Assembly (NCBI RefSeq): GCF_014650035.1
Contig: NZ_BMUE01000010.1
Location: 186,001 to 250,000 of the forward strand
DNA length: 64,000 nucleotides
Source: Streptomyces lucensis JCM 4490
Lineage (GTDB): Bacteria > Actinomycetota > Actinomycetes > Streptomycetales > Streptomycetaceae
Direction of reading: 5' to 3'
Positions 16,385-25,519 of the stretch are shown here, in pieces (within the stretch, counting starts at the first letter, position 1; each line of letters opens with the position of its first letter). The position numbers and the translations under genes were made by a program. Under the pieces are notes generated by a model that saw only the letters and a program-made list of their open reading frames with translations, made no database searches and had not been told where the DNA came from.

Positions 16385-18493
16385 ATGCAGGTCTGGCCTG
16401 GAGAGGCGTATCCGCTCGGCGCCACGTACGACGGCGCCGGAACCAACTTCGCGGTCTTCACGGAGGCCGCGGACCGAGTAGAGCTGTGTCTGCTGCACGA
16501 CGACGGCTCGGAGACGGCGGTGGAACTGCGCGAGAGCGACGCGTTCGTGCGGCACGCGTACCTGCCGGGCGTGATGCCGGGACAGCGGTACGGGTTCCGG
16601 GTGCACGGCCCGTACGACCCCGGGCGGGGGCTGCGCTGCAACTCGGCGAAGCTGCTGCTCGATCCGTACGCGAAGGCGGTCAGCGGCTCCGTGCGCTGGG
16701 GCGAGGAGGTGTACGGCTACCACTTCGGCGACCCGGAGAGGCGCAACGACCTGGACTCGGCGCCGCACACCATGACCTCGGTGGTGATCAACCCGTACTT
16801 CGACTGGGGCGACGACCGGCCGCCGCGCACCGCCTACCACCACACGGTGATCTACGAGGCTCACGTCAAGGGTCTCACCATGCGCCACCCGGGGCTGCCG
16901 GAGGAGCTGCGGGGCACGTACGCCGGACTCGCCCACCCGGCGATCATCGAGCACCTGACCGAGCTCGGGGTGACGGCCCTGGAGCTGATGCCGGTGCACC
17001 AGTTCGTGAACGACCACCGGCTGGCCGACATGGGCCTGAGCAACTACTGGGGCTACAACACCATCGGCTTCTTCGCCCCGCACAACGCGTACGCCTCCTG
17101 GGGCGACCGCGGCCAGCAGGTGCTGGAGTTCAAGTCGGCGGTCCGGGCGCTGCACGAGGCGGGCATCGAGGTCATCCTCGACGTGGTCTACAACCACACG
17201 GCGGAGGGCAACCACCTGGGTCCGACGCTGTCCTTCAAGGGCATCGACAACCCTTCGTACTACCGGCTCACGGACGATCCGCGCTACTACATGGACACCA
17301 CGGGCACCGGGAACTCCCTGCTCATGCGGTCCCCGCACGTGCTCCAGCTGATCATGGACTCGCTGCGGTACTGGGTGACCGAGATGCACGTCGACGGCTT
17401 CCGCTTCGACCTCGCGGCGACCCTGGCCCGGCAGTTCCACGAGGTGGACCGGCTGTCGTCGTTCTTCGACCTGGTCCAGCAGGACCCGGTGGTCTCCCAG
17501 GTGAAGCTGATCGCCGAGCCGTGGGACGTGGGCGAGGGCGGTTACCAGGTGGGCAACTTCCCGCCGCTGTGGACCGAGTGGAACGGCAAGTACCGCGACA
17601 CGGTCCGGGACCTGTGGCGGGGCGAGCCGCGCACGCTCGCGGAGTTCGCGGGCCGGCTGACCGGTTCCTCGGACCTCTACCAGGACGACGGGCGGCGCCC
17701 GCTCGCCTCCATCAACTTCGTCACCTGCCACGACGGCTTCACCCTGCACGACCTCGTCTCGTACAACGGCAAGCACAACGAGGCCAACGGCGAGGACAAC
17801 CGGGACGGGGAGGGCCACAACCGGTCCTGGAACTGCGGGGCGGAGGGCGAGACCGACGACCCGCGGGTGCTGGAGCTGCGCGCGCGGCAGATGCGTAACT
17901 TCATCGCCACGCTGATGCTGTCCCAGGGCGTGCCGATGATCAGCCACGGGGACGAGTTCGCCCGCAGCCAGCGCGGTAACAACAACGCCTACTGCCAGGA
18001 CAACGAGATCTCCTGGGTGGGGTGGCCCGAGGACGACCGGGAGCTGCTGGAGTTCACGCGCGCGATGGTGTGGCTGCGGCGTGACCACCCGGTCTTCCGC
18101 CGGCGCCGCTTCTTCCACGGCCGTCTCGTGGAGGGCACGCACGACGAGCTGTCCGACATCGCCTGGTTCACCCCGGAGGGCGAGGAGATGACCCAGCGGG
18201 ACTGGGACTCGGCACAGGCGTCCGCGCTGACGGTGTTCCTCAACGGCAACGCCATCTCCGAACCCGGCCCGCGCGGCGAGCGGATCACCGACGACTCCTT
18301 CCTGCTGATGTTCAACGCCTCCCCCGAGCCGCTCGGCTTCCTGGTGCCGGTGGACCACGGCCGACAGTGGCAGGTCGTGGTCGACACGGCCCGCCCGGAG
18401 GGGGTGCCGCCCGGTTCCGGCGCGAAGGTCGGCGCGGGCGACCGGCTCACGCTGCCGGACCGCAGCCTGACGGTGCTGCAGCGGCCGGCGTGA
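16385..18493 (+). CDS. glgX: Glycogen debranching enzyme GlgX
   Basis: 702 residues, the usual GlgX length. An N-terminal CBM48-type domain (GATYDGAGTNFAVFTEAADR, about 1-120) precedes the GH13 barrel. The conserved regions are DVVYNHTAEG, DGFRFDLAATLA with nucleophile Asp342, LIAEPWDVGEGGYQVGNFP with acid Glu378, and FVTCHDGFTLHDLVSYNGKH with Asp450. It hydrolyses alpha-1,6 branches of phosphorylase-trimmed glycogen in the cytoplasm, releasing malto-oligosaccharides. These are the substrates of the treY product encoded next. ATG at 16385 has GGGAGAG about 8 bases upstream; the frame extends further but without a site. Divergent from the amine oxidase pair. Confidence 0.95.
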   Translation: MQVWPGEAYPLGATYDGAGTNFAVFTEAADRVELCLLHDDGSETAVELRESDAFVRHAYLPGVMPGQRYGFRVHGPYDPGRGLRCNSAKLLLDPYAKAVSGSVRWGEEVYGYHFGDPERRNDLDSAPHTMTSVVINPYFDWGDDRPPRTAYHHTVIYEAHVKGLTMRHPGLPEELRGTYAGLAHPAIIEHLTELGVTALELMPVHQFVNDHRLADMGLSNYWGYNTIGFFAPHNAYASWGDRGQQVLEFKSAVRALHEAGIEVILDVVYNHTAEGNHLGPTLSFKGIDNPSYYRLTDDPRYYMDTTGTGNSLLMRSPHVLQLIMDSLRYWVTEMHVDGFRFDLAATLARQFHEVDRLSSFFDLVQQDPVVSQVKLIAEPWDVGEGGYQVGNFPPLWTEWNGKYRDTVRDLWRGEPRTLAEFAGRLTGSSDLYQDDGRRPLASINFVTCHDGFTLHDLVSYNGKHNEANGEDNRDGEGHNRSWNCGAEGETDDPRVLELRARQMRNFIATLMLSQGVPMISHGDEFARSQRGNNNAYCQDNEISWVGWPEDDRELLEFTRAMVWLRRDHPVFRRRRFFHGRLVEGTHDELSDIAWFTPEGEEMTQRDWDSAQASALTVFLNGNAISEPGPRGERITDDSFLLMFNASPEPLGFLVPVDHGRQWQVVVDTARPEGVPPGSGAKVGAGDRLTLPDRSLTVLQRPA

Positions 18494-18495
18494 GT

Positions 18496-18556
18496 CCGCG
18501 CGGGGGGGGCGTGCGCCTGGGAGCGCATGTGCTTCACCGCGCGCCCCCCCGCGCGC
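18496..18556. terminator. GC-rich imperfect hairpin between glgX and treY
   Basis: CGCGCGGGGGGGG near 18498-18510 can pair with CCCCCCCGCGCGCG near 18543-18556, with mismatches and a large GC-rich loop. It follows the glgX stop and precedes treY by about 45 bases. It may partly terminate or attenuate read-through into treY. Confidence 0.45.
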
Positions 18557-18601
18557 GAGCCGGATGACACGAAACACCATGCGCTGGGTACGTAGCTCTG
18601 C

Positions 18602-20974
18602 ATGACTTCTGCGCGACCCGGACCGGCGGTGCCCACGGCCACCTACCGGCTGCAGCTCCAGCCCGCGTTCCCGTTCGCCGCCGCGGCGGCGGCCGTACCG
18701 TACCTGGCGTCGCTCGGCGTCTCGCACCTGCACCTGTCGCCCGTCCTGGAAGCCGTCCCGGGCTCCGGGCACGGCTACGACGTGGTGGACCACGCGCGCG
18801 TGCGCGAGGAGCTGGGCGGCGAGGCCGGGCTGCGCGCCCTCGCGCGGACCGCGCGGGAGCACGGCCTCGGCCTGGTGGTGGACATCGTGCCGAACCACAT
18901 GGCCATGGCGCCGCGGCACAACCGCGCCCTGTGGGAGGTGCTGCGCGAGGGGCCCGAGTCACCCTACGCACGCTGGTTCGACATCGACTGGGAGGCGCAG
19001 GACGGGCGGGTGCTGCTGCCGGTGCTCGGCGGCCCCCTGGGTGCGCAGCTGGAGCACCTCGTGGCCGACGGTGACGTGCTGCGCTACCACGACCACGTCC
19101 TCCCGCTGCGCGCGGGGACCGAGGACCTCCCGCTGCCGCGGCTGCTGGACGCCCAGTGGTACCGCCCCGTGTGGTGGCGGCTGGCCCGTACCGAGCTGAA
19201 CTACCGGCGGTTCTTCAGCGTCTCGGAGCTGATCGGGCTGCGCGTGGAGGATCCGGAGGTGTTCGACGCCACCCACGCCAAGATCCTCCAGCTGCTCGCG
19301 GAGGGCGTGGTCGACGGGCTGCGCGTCGACCACCCCGACGGACTCGCCGACCCCGACGCCTACCTGGCACGGCTGAACGACGCGACCGGCGGGCGCTGGA
19401 CGGTCGTGGAGAAGATCCTCGCCGACGGTGAGCGCCTCCCGGCCGCCTGGCCCGTCGCGGGCACCACCGGCTACGACGCCCTGCGCCACGTCGACGGCCT
19501 GTTCACGGACCGGGCCGGCGCCGCCGGACTGCTCACCGCCTACCGGCGGTTCGCGGCGCCCCAGACCGACCGGGGCGGCAACTGGGAGGCCACCGTGCGG
19601 CGGGCCGCCTACAAGGTGCTCACGCACGAGCTGGCCACCGAGACCGACCGGCTCACCCGGGTCGCCGCCCGGCTGTGCGCCTCCTCGCCGGACCTCTCGC
19701 TGCGCGACCGGGCGCCGTGGGCGCTGCGCACGGCCCTGGAGGAGCTGCTGGTGCGGATGCGGGTGTACCGGCCCTACGCCTCCGGGGACGCGGCCGCCGT
19801 GATCACCGAGGAGGCCGCCGAGGAGGCCCGGCTGGCGTTCGTGGTGCCCGAGGAGGCGGCGGCCGTCGGCATCGTGCGGCGGCTGCTCGTCGAGGACCCG
19901 GACCCCTCGGCGCCGGACCACGCCGCCCGGGTGGAGTTCCGCACCCGGTTCGCGCAGACGGCGTCCGCGCTGCGCGCCAAGGCCGTGGAGGACACCGCGT
20001 TCTACCGCTACGTGCCGCTGCTTTCGGCGACGGAGGTGGGCGGCGACCCGGGCCGGCCCGGCGTGTCCGCCGAGGACTTCCACGCGTACTGCGCGCGCGT
20101 GCAGCGCGACTGGCCGCACACCGGGACCGTCGTCAGCACGCACGACACCAAGCGCAGCGCCGACGTCCGCGCGGCGCAGGCCGTGCTCACGCAGTGCCCG
20201 GAGCGGTGGGAGCGGCTGCTCGCCGAGGTGACCCGGCCGGAGGAGGGCGTACCGGACGGACAGCTGGCCTGGGCGGCCTGGCAGACGGTGTTCGGGCTGG
20301 GCACGGCCGAGGAGGAACGGGTCCGTCGGGCGCTGCTGAAGCACGCGCGCGAGGCGGGCATGTACACCAGCTGGACGGAGCAGGAGCCGCCCTACGAGGA
20401 GGCGGTGGCGGCCTTCGTCGCGGCCGGGCCGTGCGGGCCGCCCGGTGAGCGGGTGACCGCGTTCCGCAAGGCGCTGGAGCCGCACGTGCGGGCCAACGTC
20501 CTCGGTACCGCGCTGGTCCATCTGACGATGCCCGGGGTGCCCGACGTGTACCAGGGCACGGAGGGCGAGTACCGGGCCCTGGTGGACCCGGACAACCGGC
20601 GGCCGGTGCCGTTCCCGCCCGAGGAGCCCGGCGAGAAGGACGCGCTGACCGCGGCGGCGCTGCGGTTGCGCGCCCGGCGGCCCGGCGCCTTCGGCGCGAC
20701 GGCCTCGTACGCCCCGCTGACGGCCGACGGCCCGGCGGCGGAGCACTGCCTCGCGTTCACGCGCTCCGGTGACGTGGTCACGGCGGTCACCCGGCTGTCG
20801 CTGCGGCTGGCTCAGGCGGGCGGCTGGCACGGCACCCGGCTCCCGCTGCCGCCGGGCCGCTGGACGGACGTGCTCACCCCGGGCCGCGAGTTCACCGGTG
20901 ATGCGCGCGTGGAAGACCTGTTCGACCGGCTGCCGGTGGCGCTGCTGGAACGGACCGGCGAGGCCGCGGGCTGA
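18602..20974 (+). CDS. treY: Malto-oligosyltrehalose synthase TreY
   Basis: 790 residues, close to the family norm. The opening PTATYRLQLQPAFPFAAAAA and SHLHLSPVLEAVPGSGHGYD are TreY hallmarks. Further GH13_26 motifs are VVDIVPNHMA, VDGLRVDHPDGLADP (nucleophile Asp), VVEKILADGERLP (acid Glu) and GTVVSTHDTKRSADVRA. It isomerises the terminal alpha-1,4 link of a malto-oligosaccharide to alpha,alpha-1,1, giving maltooligosyl trehalose, which TreZ (at 23696) then cleaves. Cytoplasmic. The start ATG at 18602 has no strong ribosome binding site. Separation from treZ by three unrelated genes is less common than a treY-treZ pair. Confidence 0.95.
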   Translation: MTSARPGPAVPTATYRLQLQPAFPFAAAAAAVPYLASLGVSHLHLSPVLEAVPGSGHGYDVVDHARVREELGGEAGLRALARTAREHGLGLVVDIVPNHMAMAPRHNRALWEVLREGPESPYARWFDIDWEAQDGRVLLPVLGGPLGAQLEHLVADGDVLRYHDHVLPLRAGTEDLPLPRLLDAQWYRPVWWRLARTELNYRRFFSVSELIGLRVEDPEVFDATHAKILQLLAEGVVDGLRVDHPDGLADPDAYLARLNDATGGRWTVVEKILADGERLPAAWPVAGTTGYDALRHVDGLFTDRAGAAGLLTAYRRFAAPQTDRGGNWEATVRRAAYKVLTHELATETDRLTRVAARLCASSPDLSLRDRAPWALRTALEELLVRMRVYRPYASGDAAAVITEEAAEEARLAFVVPEEAAAVGIVRRLLVEDPDPSAPDHAARVEFRTRFAQTASALRAKAVEDTAFYRYVPLLSATEVGGDPGRPGVSAEDFHAYCARVQRDWPHTGTVVSTHDTKRSADVRAAQAVLTQCPERWERLLAEVTRPEEGVPDGQLAWAAWQTVFGLGTAEEERVRRALLKHAREAGMYTSWTEQEPPYEEAVAAFVAAGPCGPPGERVTAFRKALEPHVRANVLGTALVHLTMPGVPDVYQGTEGEYRALVDPDNRRPVPFPPEEPGEKDALTAAALRLRARRPGAFGATASYAPLTADGPAAEHCLAFTRSGDVVTAVTRLSLRLAQAGGWHGTRLPLPPGRWTDVLTPGREFTGDARVEDLFDRLPVALLERTGEAAG

Positions 20975-21164
20975 CGGGTACGCGAGCGGTGTTCCAGGCG
21001 CTCGCGGGCCGCCGTCCGCATCAGCTGTGGTCCCACGGAACGCAGCGGCCGGGAAGCCGCCGGGCGACTGCTTCGAGCGCCGGTCACGGCCCCTGCGGGA
21101 CGCTTGACAGCTCACCCTTCCCGTGCGGGACTTGAGGGGCGAAGCCGGGCGGAACACAACGGGG

Positions 21165-22415
21165 GTGAGTCTCCTGCCGGAGCTGCGCTACCCCAGCGTT
21201 CCCGAACTGGTCGGTTCCGCCGAGGCGTTGGCCGTACAGGAGCCGGGACTGTGCGCCCTGCGCCAGGTGGGCCGCTCTCGCGCCGGACGGCCCCTGCACC
21301 TGCTGTCGGTGGGACACGCCGATCGCGCCGTGCTGGTGGTCGCGGGCGCGCACGCCAACGAGCCGACCGGCGGCTCCACCCTGCGGGTGCTGGCCGAACG
21401 CGTGCTGGCGGAACGGGAGCTGCGGGCGGACACGTCCTGGCACTTCCTGCTGTGCGCGGACCCGGACGGCGCGAGCCTGCACACGACACCGGCGCCGCGC
21501 AGCCTGCTCGACTACCACCTGGGCTTCTACCGGCCGACGGGCGCCGAGCAGCCGGAGTGGTCTCCGTCGGTGCTGCCGCCGGACCGGCTGCCGCCCGAGA
21601 CCCGGGCACTGACCGCGGTGATCGACGAGCTGCGCCCCTACCTCCAGGTGACGCTGCACGGCACCGATCTGGGCGGCAGCTGGGTGCAGCTGACGAAGGA
21701 CGTGCCGGGCCTCGCCGAGCCGTTCGGCAAGTCAGCGGCGGAGCTGCACATCCCGGTGGAGACGGGCGCGTCGGACGCGGCGGGCTGGCCGGCCTCCGGA
21801 CCCGGGGTGCATGTGATGCCCGGTCCGGAGTCGGGCGTCGCCTACCCGAGCATGCCCGACGACGCCCGGCACAGCACCTGGTACCACGTGCACCGCCACG
21901 GCGGTCTGACCGCCGTGGTGGAGGTGCCGATGTGGGCGAGCGACCTGGTGGGCGATCCGGCGCCGCACCCGGCGCCGGCGGCGGCGATGCGGCGCCTGGC
22001 CCAGCGGCTGCTGCGGGACTCGCTGGAGGTGGAGCGGGTGCTCGCCGAGGCGCTGCCCCGGCTGGACGGCGCGGACGGCCCGCTGCTGCGGGCCGCGCGG
22101 TGGGTGCTGGGGCTGACCCCGGGGCTGGCCGCGGACTGGATCCACACTCCTCCGGCCGGTACCACGATGGCGTACGTCGGCAGCGTGGACGCGTTCGGGC
22201 GGCGGCTGCCGCTGCGTGCGGCGGCGATGCTGCTCCGGGTGCTGCGGGAGACGGACGACGTGGCGGCACCGCGGCTGGAACAGCTCGTCGCGTCCTGGTG
22301 CGACGCCTTCGCGACGCGCTTCCGGGCCCGCTGGGTGCCCCTGGAGCACCAGGTGGAGCACCAGTCCCGGACGGTGCTGGCGGCTGCGCGGCACGCCCGG
22401 GACCAGGTGGGGTGA
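21165..22415 (+). CDS. M14 family zinc carboxypeptidase-like protein
   Basis: 416 residues starting at a GTG (21165, MSLLPELRYPSVPELVG); a GTG at 21123 would add 14 residues but the site there is poor. Zinc-binding motif HxxE is seen in VAGAHANEPTGG (His63, Glu66), with the third ligand His165 in VTLHGTDLGGSW, a spacing normal for M14. The candidate catalytic Glu lies in TAVVEVPMW. There is no signal peptide, so it is probably cytoplasmic. M14 members of this compact type include peptidoglycan-peptide or amino-acid-conjugate hydrolases. Substrate unknown. Codirectional with treY but 190 bases away. Confidence 0.8.
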   Translation: MSLLPELRYPSVPELVGSAEALAVQEPGLCALRQVGRSRAGRPLHLLSVGHADRAVLVVAGAHANEPTGGSTLRVLAERVLAERELRADTSWHFLLCADPDGASLHTTPAPRSLLDYHLGFYRPTGAEQPEWSPSVLPPDRLPPETRALTAVIDELRPYLQVTLHGTDLGGSWVQLTKDVPGLAEPFGKSAAELHIPVETGASDAAGWPASGPGVHVMPGPESGVAYPSMPDDARHSTWYHVHRHGGLTAVVEVPMWASDLVGDPAPHPAPAAAMRRLAQRLLRDSLEVERVLAEALPRLDGADGPLLRAARWVLGLTPGLAADWIHTPPAGTTMAYVGSVDAFGRRLPLRAAAMLLRVLRETDDVAAPRLEQLVASWCDAFATRFRARWVPLEHQVEHQSRTVLAAARHARDQVG

Positions 22416-22417
22416 GG

Positions 22418-22444
22418 CCGGGTGGCGCGCCCCGCGCCACCCGG
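22418..22444. terminator. Hairpin terminator between convergent genes
   Basis: CCGGGTGGCGCG (22418-22429) pairs perfectly with CGCGCCACCCGG (22433-22444) around CCC. It starts 3 bases after the carboxypeptidase stop and precedes the end of the convergent subtilisin-inhibitor gene, so it can serve both. Confidence 0.8.
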
Positions 22445-22458
22445 GCCGGCCGTGCGGC

Positions 22459-22869
22459 TCAGTCGTCGAGGGCGAAGACCGCTCCGGTCCGCGCGGTCAT
22501 GACGCACCGGCTGGCGTACGTCTCCTCGAACCGTACCGTCCGTCCGCCCCACCGCCCCTGCGCCTGCACGGTGATCGGGGCCCAGATCATCGGGCAGAAG
22601 ACGTTCCTGGCCGGGATGCGGCCGATGTCGCCGTCGGCGGCGGCCAGTTGGGTGCACGCGTCGGCCGCCTTCGCGTGGCCCTGCGGCGGATCGCACAGCA
22701 GCAGGGTGTCGCGCGTGTCACCGGACCGGGCGTCGCCCTTGGTGACCGTCAGGTAGAGCCAGTTGCCCGGCTGGGTGTCATGGGTCGCCGCCCGGGCCGG
22801 GCCCGCGGCGAGGAGACCGGCCGCCAGCAGGGCGCCGGCGGCCGCTGTCGCTCTGGTGATGTACGTCAT
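22459..22869 (-). CDS. Subtilisin inhibitor-like secreted protein (SSI family)
   Basis: 136 residues with a Sec signal peptide (MTYITRATAAAGALLAAGLL, cleavage near ARA-A). The mature part has the four Cys of the SSI fold: LLCDPP, DACTQL, VFCPM and SRCVM, forming two disulfides. The reactive loop reads CPMIWAPI, so P1 is Met and P1' is Ile, almost as in classic SSI (Met-Val). The C-terminal strand GRWGGRTVRFEETYASRC is also typical. It inhibits subtilisin-like serine proteases outside the cell and commonly tempers proteases during development. It lies between a carboxypeptidase and an FHA protein but is probably transcribed alone, with palindromes upstream. Confidence 0.92.
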   Translation of the reverse strand: MTYITRATAAAGALLAAGLLAAGPARAATHDTQPGNWLYLTVTKGDARSGDTRDTLLLCDPPQGHAKAADACTQLAAADGDIGRIPARNVFCPMIWAPITVQAQGRWGGRTVRFEETYASRCVMTARTGAVFALDD

Positions 22870-22914
22870 GCCGGTTCCATCGGCAGGTCCGCCGGTGTTC
22901 CGCAGTCCGGCTCA

Positions 22915-22960
22915 CCCGTTCGGAACGGGCACGCGCCCGTAGCGGGCACCTGTTCGAACG
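22915..22960. promoter_or_regulatory. Two GTTCG/GAAC palindromes between the FHA and SSI genes
   Basis: CCCGTTCGGAACGGG (22915-22929) is a 15-base palindrome and GTTCGAAC (22952-22959) repeats the core half-sites. They lie 46-91 bases upstream of the SSI start and just after the FHA gene stop, so they could be an SSI operator or part of the FHA terminator. Confidence 0.45.
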
Positions 22961-22967
22961 GATGGCC

Positions 22968-23519
22968 TCAGCGCGTGGCGAGGCGGAAGCCCACCCTGCC
23001 GAAGGCGACCTGGTCGCCCTCGCGCACGACGACCGAGCCGGTCACCCGGCGGCCGTTGACGGTGGTGCCGTTGGTGGACCCGAGGTCCTTGAGCACCCAC
23101 ATGCCGCCCTGCCGGCTGAGTTCCGCGTGCGCCCTGGAGACCGTCTCGTGGTTGAGGCGCAGCCCGTTCGCGGGGTCCCGGCCTATCCGCAGCGGCTGCG
23201 TGTGCGCCGGGTGCGGCAGCAGCAGCTTGGGCAGCCGCTCCGCCTGCCAGGCCCGTCGCAGCCGTACGGTGAAGGAGGAGACGGCCTCGACGGTGCCGAG
23301 GACCGCGCGGGAGAAGCGGTTCTCCTGGGGCAGGTCGGCGACGAGGACGGCGAGTTCGTCGGAGCGGCGGGCGGCGAGCGCCAGTTCCATCCGGTGCACG
23401 AACGTGTCGTGGGACAGCCGGCCCATGGCGACGCCGTCACGCAGCACCTGCAGCGCCTTGTCGCGCTCCGCGTCGGACAGCCGCGCGGGGTACGTGGAGA
23501 ACTCGAAGGACGACGTCAC
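22968..23519 (-). CDS. DUF1707 and FHA domain protein
   Basis: 183 residues from GTG at 23519 (MTSSFEFSTYPARLSDAERD). Residues about 10-62 are DUF1707 (SDAERDKALQVLRDGVAMGR, then LSHDTFVHRMELALAARRSDEL). A basic linker follows, then a C-terminal FHA domain (about 98-180) with the phosphothreonine-binding signature LRIGRDPANGL, NHETVSRAHAEL and DLGSTNGTTVNG. It probably binds a Thr-phosphorylated partner downstream of a Ser/Thr kinase. There is no membrane helix. No clear ribosome binding site precedes the start, so a leaderless transcript is possible. Divergent from treZ, which may hint at shared control but proves nothing. Confidence 0.88.
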   Translation of the reverse strand: MTSSFEFSTYPARLSDAERDKALQVLRDGVAMGRLSHDTFVHRMELALAARRSDELAVLVADLPQENRFSRAVLGTVEAVSSFTVRLRRAWQAERLPKLLLPHPAHTQPLRIGRDPANGLRLNHETVSRAHAELSRQGGMWVLKDLGSTNGTTVNGRRVTGSVVVREGDQVAFGRVGFRLATR

Positions 23520-23695
23520 GCTGGTGATTGTCGGGCAGTGAACGGCGGGTGTCCAGAAGACCCGGGATCGGTGCCCGGGTGTGCGTACTCGTGCGACACC
23601 CGCGGGGAAAGGGCGTGTTCGGGAGCGGATCGGCCGCGCGGACGGCACGATGGGGACGCGGGACATCACGGTGAGCAGACGAAGGGGAACCGTCC

Positions 23696-25441
23696 GTGCA
23701 GTTCGAGGTGTGGGCACCGCAGGCAGACCGAGTGACGCTCCAGTGCGAGGGCGCGACGCGCGCGTTGGCGCGCGATCCCGAACGCGACGGCTGGTGGACG
23801 GGGGAGGCGGAGGCGGAGCACGGCGCCCGGTACGGGTTCGCGCTGGACGACGGGCCGGTGCTGCCCGACCCGCGCTCGCGCCGCCAGCCGGACGGGCCGG
23901 ACGGGCTGAGCGCGGTCGTGGACCACGGACGGTACACGTGGCGGGCGCGGTGGGCCGGGCGTGGCCTGCCCGGCGCGGTGCTCTACGAGCTGCACGTGGG
24001 CACGTACACCCGGGAGGGCACCCTGGACGCGGCCGCGGCCCGCCTGGAGCACCTGGTGGAACTGGGTGTCACACACGTGGAGTTGATGCCGCTGTGCCCC
24101 TTCCCGGGACGGCACGGCTGGGGGTACGACGGAGTGTCGCTGTGGGCGGTGCACGAGCCGTACGGCGGCCCCGACGCCCTGAAACGCTTCGTCGACCGGG
24201 CGCACGAACTCGACCTCGGCGTCGTCCTGGACGTCGTGCACAACCACTTGGGGCCGTCCGGCAACCACCTCCCGCGGTTCGGGCCGTACTTCACGGACAC
24301 GCACCACACCCCGTGGGGCTCGGCGGTGAACCTGGACGCGGCCGGCTCGGACGAGGTGCGCGCGTTCCTCGTCGGCAGCGCCCTGGCGTGGCTGCGGGAC
24401 TACCGCGTCGACGGACTGCGCCTGGACGCGGTGCACGCACTGTACGACACGCGCGCGTGCCACTTCCTGGAGGAGCTGTCGGCGGCCGTGGACGGCCTCG
24501 CCGGGGAACTGGACCGGCCGCTGTTCCTGATCGCCGAGTCCGACATGAACAACCCGCGGTTCATCACCCCGCGCGAGGCGAACGGCCTCGGGCTGCACGC
24601 GCAGTGGAACGACGACTTCCACCACGCCCTGCACGCCGTCCTGACCGGCGAGTCCCAGGGCTACTACGCCGACTTCGCGCGTGACCCGTTCGCCTCGCTC
24701 GCCAAGACGCTCACCGGCGGCTACTTCCACGACGGCACGTACTCCAGCTTCCGCGGCCGGCACCACGGCCGTCCACTGGACCGGGCGCGGGTGGCCGGGC
24801 ACCGGCTGCTCGGCTACAGCCAGACCCACGACCAGGTCGGCAACCGCGCCCAGGGCGACCGACTCTCCGCCCGCCTCTCCCCCGGCCTGCTGGCCTGCGC
24901 GGCCACGCTCACGCTCACCGCGCCGTTCACGCCGATGCTGTTCATGGGCGAGGAGTGGGCGGCGGGCACGCCGTGGCAGTACTTCACCGACCACACCGAC
25001 CCCGAACTGGCCGAGGCGGTACGGCGGGGCAGGCGGCGTGAGTTCGCGGCGCACGGGTGGGCGGAGGAGGAGGTACCCGACCCGCAGGACCCGGCGACCC
25101 GGGAGCGGTCCTGCCTGGACTGGTCGGAACCGGACCGCGATCCCCACGCGCGCGTGCTGGCCTGGTACCGGCGGCTGATCGCGCTGCGCCACGAGCAGCC
25201 CGACCTCACCGATCCGGACCTCGCCGACACCAAGGTGGCCTACGACGAGGAGGCCGGCTGGCTGGCCTTCCGGCGCGGGGACGTGCGGGTGGCGGTGAAC
25301 CTGGCCAAGGAGCCGGCGGCGATCCCGCTGGGCACCGGCCGGGTGGAGGTGCTGGCCGCCTGGGAGCCGCTCGGGACACCGGGCCCGGACGGTCTGCTCC
25401 AGGTTCCCGGCGAGTCCTGCGTGGTACTGGTGCAGCCCTGA
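23696..25441 (+). CDS. treZ: Malto-oligosyltrehalose trehalohydrolase TreZ
   Basis: 581 residues from GTG at 23696 with GAAGGGGAA upstream. An N-terminal immunoglobulin-like CBM48 domain (QFEVWAPQADRVTLQCEG, residues 1-90) precedes the GH13_10 barrel. Conserved regions: LDVVHNHLGPSGNHL, VDGLRLDAVHALYD (nucleophile Asp), FLIAESDMNNPRF (acid Glu) and LGYSQTHDQVGNRAQGDRLS. It releases free trehalose from maltooligosyl trehalose made by TreY. Together with glgX and treY in this window the full glycogen-to-trehalose route is present. Cytoplasmic. Terminal residues form the usual domain C. Confidence 0.95.
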   Translation: MQFEVWAPQADRVTLQCEGATRALARDPERDGWWTGEAEAEHGARYGFALDDGPVLPDPRSRRQPDGPDGLSAVVDHGRYTWRARWAGRGLPGAVLYELHVGTYTREGTLDAAAARLEHLVELGVTHVELMPLCPFPGRHGWGYDGVSLWAVHEPYGGPDALKRFVDRAHELDLGVVLDVVHNHLGPSGNHLPRFGPYFTDTHHTPWGSAVNLDAAGSDEVRAFLVGSALAWLRDYRVDGLRLDAVHALYDTRACHFLEELSAAVDGLAGELDRPLFLIAESDMNNPRFITPREANGLGLHAQWNDDFHHALHAVLTGESQGYYADFARDPFASLAKTLTGGYFHDGTYSSFRGRHHGRPLDRARVAGHRLLGYSQTHDQVGNRAQGDRLSARLSPGLLACAATLTLTAPFTPMLFMGEEWAAGTPWQYFTDHTDPELAEAVRRGRRREFAAHGWAEEEVPDPQDPATRERSCLDWSEPDRDPHARVLAWYRRLIALRHEQPDLTDPDLADTKVAYDEEAGWLAFRRGDVRVAVNLAKEPAAIPLGTGRVEVLAAWEPLGTPGPDGLLQVPGESCVVLVQP

Positions 25442-25519
25442 GCCGCCGGGGGCGGCCGGGTGACGCCGGTGTGCCGCCGGGCGCGGCCGGGGGTGGCGCG
25501 CGGAGTGCCGCCGGCGCGT

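Noticed and set aside
16199..18919. 906-codon minus frame opposite glgX
   Set aside because: Shadow of glgX, whose catalytic motifs and codon bias are unambiguous.
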